A stretch of DNA of 64,000 nt. Origin: Musa acuminata AAA Group. Lineage: Eukaryota > Streptophyta > Magnoliopsida > Zingiberales > Musaceae. The translations under genes were made by a program, and so were the position numbers. Numbering within the stretch: position 1 is the first letter of the stretch; each line of letters opens with the position of its first letter. The notes under the pieces were generated by a model. It saw only the letters and a program-made list of their open reading frames with translations. It was not told the origin of the DNA and ran no database searches. Shown here in pieces: positions 61,069 through 64,000 of this stretch. Where the stretch lies: positions 25,818,501 to 25,882,500 of the forward strand of contig NC_088348.1 of the NCBI RefSeq assembly GCF_036884655.1. The letters run 5' to 3'.

Positions 61069-61771
61069 ATGTGTGGCGGCGCCATCATCTCCGACTTCAT
61101 CCCCCCGCGCAACCACACCCGCCGCCGCCGCCCCGACCACCTCCTCTCCGCCTCAGACCTCTGGCCCGAGTCCTTTCAGGATAAAGGTAACTCCTCTCTC
61201 TCTCTCTCGATCGATCTATATATCTCCTTGCTTTTGGTCCAAAGGTGGCGCCTTGATGGCTTCTTATGCTGCTGCTTCTTGTACCACAGCAGCGCCTCGG
61301 AAGCGGGAGCGGAAGAACCTGTACAGGGGGATACGGCGGCGGCCGTGGGGGAAGTGGGCGGCGGAGATCCGCGACCCGGCGAAGGGCGTCCGTGTCTGGC
61401 TCGGCACCTTCACCACCGCCGAGGAAGCCGCCCGCGCCTACGACCGCGCCGCCCGCCGCATCCGTGGCAGGAAGGCCAAGGTCAACTTCCCCAACGAGGT
61501 GGAGCCCACGCAAGTCTCCGTCGCTCTCATCGAACCCAAGCCGGAAGGCGATGGCGACGGCGAGGTGAGGAGGCTCTCGGAGGAGCTGATGGCTTACGAG
61601 TCGTCCATGAACTTCTTCGGTATACCATACATGGAGGGCGGAGCCGCAGCTGCGGCGCCGGTGGCAACAGATGAGGTTGTGACAGGGAATATTGGGATTG
61701 AGGCGTGCGATCCACCGGTCTCTTCAGGAATGGAAATGCTTTGGAGCTTCGACGACATCCTTCCAAACTAA
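61069..61771 (+). CDS. group VII ethylene response factor (oxygen-sensing AP2/ERF)
   Basis: Exons 61069-61186 and 61245-61771 (58-bp intron) encode 214 residues. The protein starts [13 protein letters not shown], the hallmark group VII N-degron. In this family Met is removed, Cys2 is oxidised by plant cysteine oxidases when oxygen is present, and the N-degron pathway destroys the protein. A short basic stretch (RKRERK, 58-63) precedes one AP2/ERF domain (about 66-124: [47 protein letters not shown]), which binds GCC-box or hypoxia elements. The C-terminus [13 protein letters not shown] resembles the group's acidic activation end. The short length is nearest RAP2.3-like members. The intron after about codon 39 is the usual group VII position. 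Confidence 0.93.
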
Positions 61772-62480
61772 TTGCTTTCCTCTCTTCAATGGTTGTGTTG
61801 GACATCGACGCTTGTGCAGACGCAACTTCTTCGTATGTTGTTTAGTAGCTTCATTAAGAGTGTAGTGTTGGAGTTTAGCCTCCAGTTCATGTTACTTTGC
61901 CCTAATTGTTATATGTATCTAATACTCTGCTGTGTGATCTTCCACCTTTGCCAAGTTAAGGAACTGTTTTATGTGTTGAAGGAACAGTAATCTGGTTTAC
62001 TCAATGACTCGAGGCATTTAGTCGAACACGAGAGGTTTCCCTGCTTCTCAGATGAAACAAAAGCCTGATTACTGTTCAATGCATGTGTCCGAGTAGGGAG
62101 ATCAGTGAATAGCTGCCTGTAAGAAGAACCAAAGAAAGATGATCAGAATTCTCACAGTTAATCGTTAACACGAGATGTGACAGTTGGATCCTCATGTTGG
62201 GATACTCGATAAAATTTCTCCGAGGCTTATATGGCAGCTTTATGTTAGATTTCTTTACATGGCATTGGATCTTCCTCGATGGAGAAACTGGAAACACTAT
62301 TTCTCGAAACAGAGGGTTCGGCCTCGTTAGAATCACTTCCTGTAGCTCGGCTCAGATCTGTGGGTTCTTCCTATGTGCGAAGTGGATAACTCCAATTGAC
62401 AGGACGATGTGAGAAGACAGTTCGGCAGCTTTTCTGATAAGAAGAGTCCGAGTAAGAGCAGCATCACTGTGACTACCTAC
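61772..62480. other. ERF 3' flank, no further gene seen
   Basis: Probably 3' UTR for the first ~200 bp. The remainder has moderate composition and short open frames without recognisable domains. Confidence 0.45.
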
Positions 62481-64000
62481 GTTCACTTCATTCGACGTCA
62501 ACGCAAGATGGCTTGCGTTGACTTTGCTTGCATTGATTAGTCAACCCATGGAAAGTTACTCTTCTTATATTGCCGAACATGTCAGGATGATGAGACGGAG
62601 AGGGGAGAAGGAGGAGGAGACTGGAGGAGGAGTCAGAGAAGAAAGAAGAAGTCGCGAAGGGAGGTGGTAGAGGCAAAGAGTGAGGAGGAGATGGAAGTGA
62701 AAGAGAGGGAGGTGCAGGAGAACAAGATGAGGTGGAGAGAGAAAGGAGGAGAAGAGAAATGAGGTTTAATTAAATTAGTTTAAAATCGATTTAATTTCAA
62801 ATGGTTCAAAAATCATTATGTTTGATTCCTAAGTGTTTTTATTATTTATAAAAAAATATTTTAAATTAAAAATAAATAGAGAGACATCATCGGGTGAAAA
62901 TCCATTAGTATAAACTTTTTTCCAATAAAACTTCGAAAAAGAAAAAAAAAGAAAAGAAAAAAAAGGACCAACAATATTCGAGTGTATGTTGGCAATATGG
63001 AACAAAAATTTTGTGATAGCAAACATATTGTAACTAAAATAAATAAATGAATCATCCTTATATTGCCTTTTATGATGGAAATTATATTAAGATAATTTCT
63101 TCTTCCTATCGAATGATATATTATACCTAAATTTTTTAGCAAAGGGAATGAACCCTTCATTCATCTGTTAGTTTGTATGGCTTGTTGCTTATGTGTATAA
63201 CTCAATCTTAGAATAAATACCAACGAAAATATATCATCAATAACAACATATATGTATGAGGAGATTTTATATTTAATTAATTAAGATATATGCATTAAAG
63301 TTCCCCCTAATTCACAAGAAAATATTGACATCTTTAACAAGAGTTAGAATATTACCATATAGATTATGAACAAATCAATGAATAGAGAAAGAGTATTTGA
63401 GTATTTGGATGAGTTGTAGGGAGTCTAATTTAATCACAAAGTTGGAAAGATTTCATTCCTTCCTTCGTCGAGAATCGCCCATCATCTTTCATCTTGGAGA
63501 GGGCTATTAGCAAGATGGATTTAACTATTATTAGTAATAAAATATATTTCCATTTCATAAAATAAAAATAAGAACACGAAAAGGAATTCAGATTAGAAAA
63601 GTTTATTGAAACAAAAAAAGAGAGACAACTCCATACTATTGAAACCCCTTCCGAAAGTAAGATGGGAGGAATTATCGTTGGGGATTGGAATAGATAAATT
63701 ATCATTCAAAAGAGATAAAATCTTGAACTATAGGATAATAGGTTGATAAGAGCAATTGCCATTTTTTGAGTTATTCCTATTCTTAAAAAAATATGAAAGA
63801 TAAGTGTCGAAGAGAAACACTAGAAATAGTAAAACTATACAAGTCTTTCAAAACATTTTCCAATAAAGCAATAGTGAACGTAGCAATGCAAGAAGATGGA
63901 TAACTAAGCAAAAGAAATTTTCATTAAGACTCCATGCCACCTTCAAAATACTATTATTATTGAACTTGGTGAATAAATGAATATCTTTGATTTTTATGAC
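62481..64000. other. intergenic: purine-rich tract, then AT-rich DNA
   Basis: 62590-62760 is a GGAGGA/GAGA-rich purine tract on the plus strand. From 62760 to the window end the sequence is AT-rich. Minus-strand frames near 62861-63160 and 63430-63705 have no domain I recognise. Confidence 0.45.

Noticed and set aside
62861..63705. Hydrophobic minus-strand frames possibly from organelle-derived DNA
   Set aside because: AT-rich composition yields Ile/Leu/Phe-rich frames; no recognisable mitochondrial or plastid gene.

Overview
This window is plant nuclear DNA. It has spliced genes with GT-AG introns, GC-rich first exons typical of commelinid monocots, and large amounts of LTR retrotransposon. 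The element families and codon style suggest the banana family (Musaceae) or a near relative. That placement is inference, because no species-diagnostic locus is present.

Layout. 0-3.9 kb: a possible terminal exon, then AT-rich sequence with degenerate LTR pieces and a tandemly duplicated TA/TATG microsatellite block. 3.9-8.5 kb: a repeat unit abutting a broken pectinesterase fragment, then a MORF3-like gene with a frameshifted last exon. This block is a deleted copy of the intact pectinesterase-MORF3 block at 52.4-58.25 kb, in the same orientation. 9.1-16.2 kb: a minus-strand heavy-metal-associated isoprenylated plant protein (HIPP) gene with three HMA domains and a CaaX tail. A tandemly duplicated, stop-lost fragment of its 3' end lies about 4.5 kb away.

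17.58-49.48 kb: one old Ty3/gypsy element (minus strand, perfect TGTTA target duplication) blown up by nested insertions. These are: (a) a sibling solo LTR in its integrase (20.28-35.91 kb), which holds an old copia element (itself split by a young 8.7-kb copia with AGGAG duplications) and another solo LTR (GTACT duplications); (b) a 7.9-kb plus-strand element with LTRs and gag but no pol (TR-GAG type); (c) a solo LTR in the RNase H region, flanked by 135-bp direct repeats of host sequence.

51.5-61.8 kb: the gene-bearing side, all on the plus strand. A two-exon type I pectin methylesterase with pro-region, a four-exon MORF3 organelle RNA-editing factor, and a two-exon group VII ERF with an MCGGAI N-degron. 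The rest is AT-rich intergenic DNA with short tandem duplications.

The genes do not form a pathway: cell-wall pectin modification, mitochondrial C-to-U editing, metal binding or signalling, and oxygen sensing sit together by linkage only. The main story is structural: segmental duplication with decay of one copy, and a datable stack of nested retrotransposons. I found no wholly new functional system.
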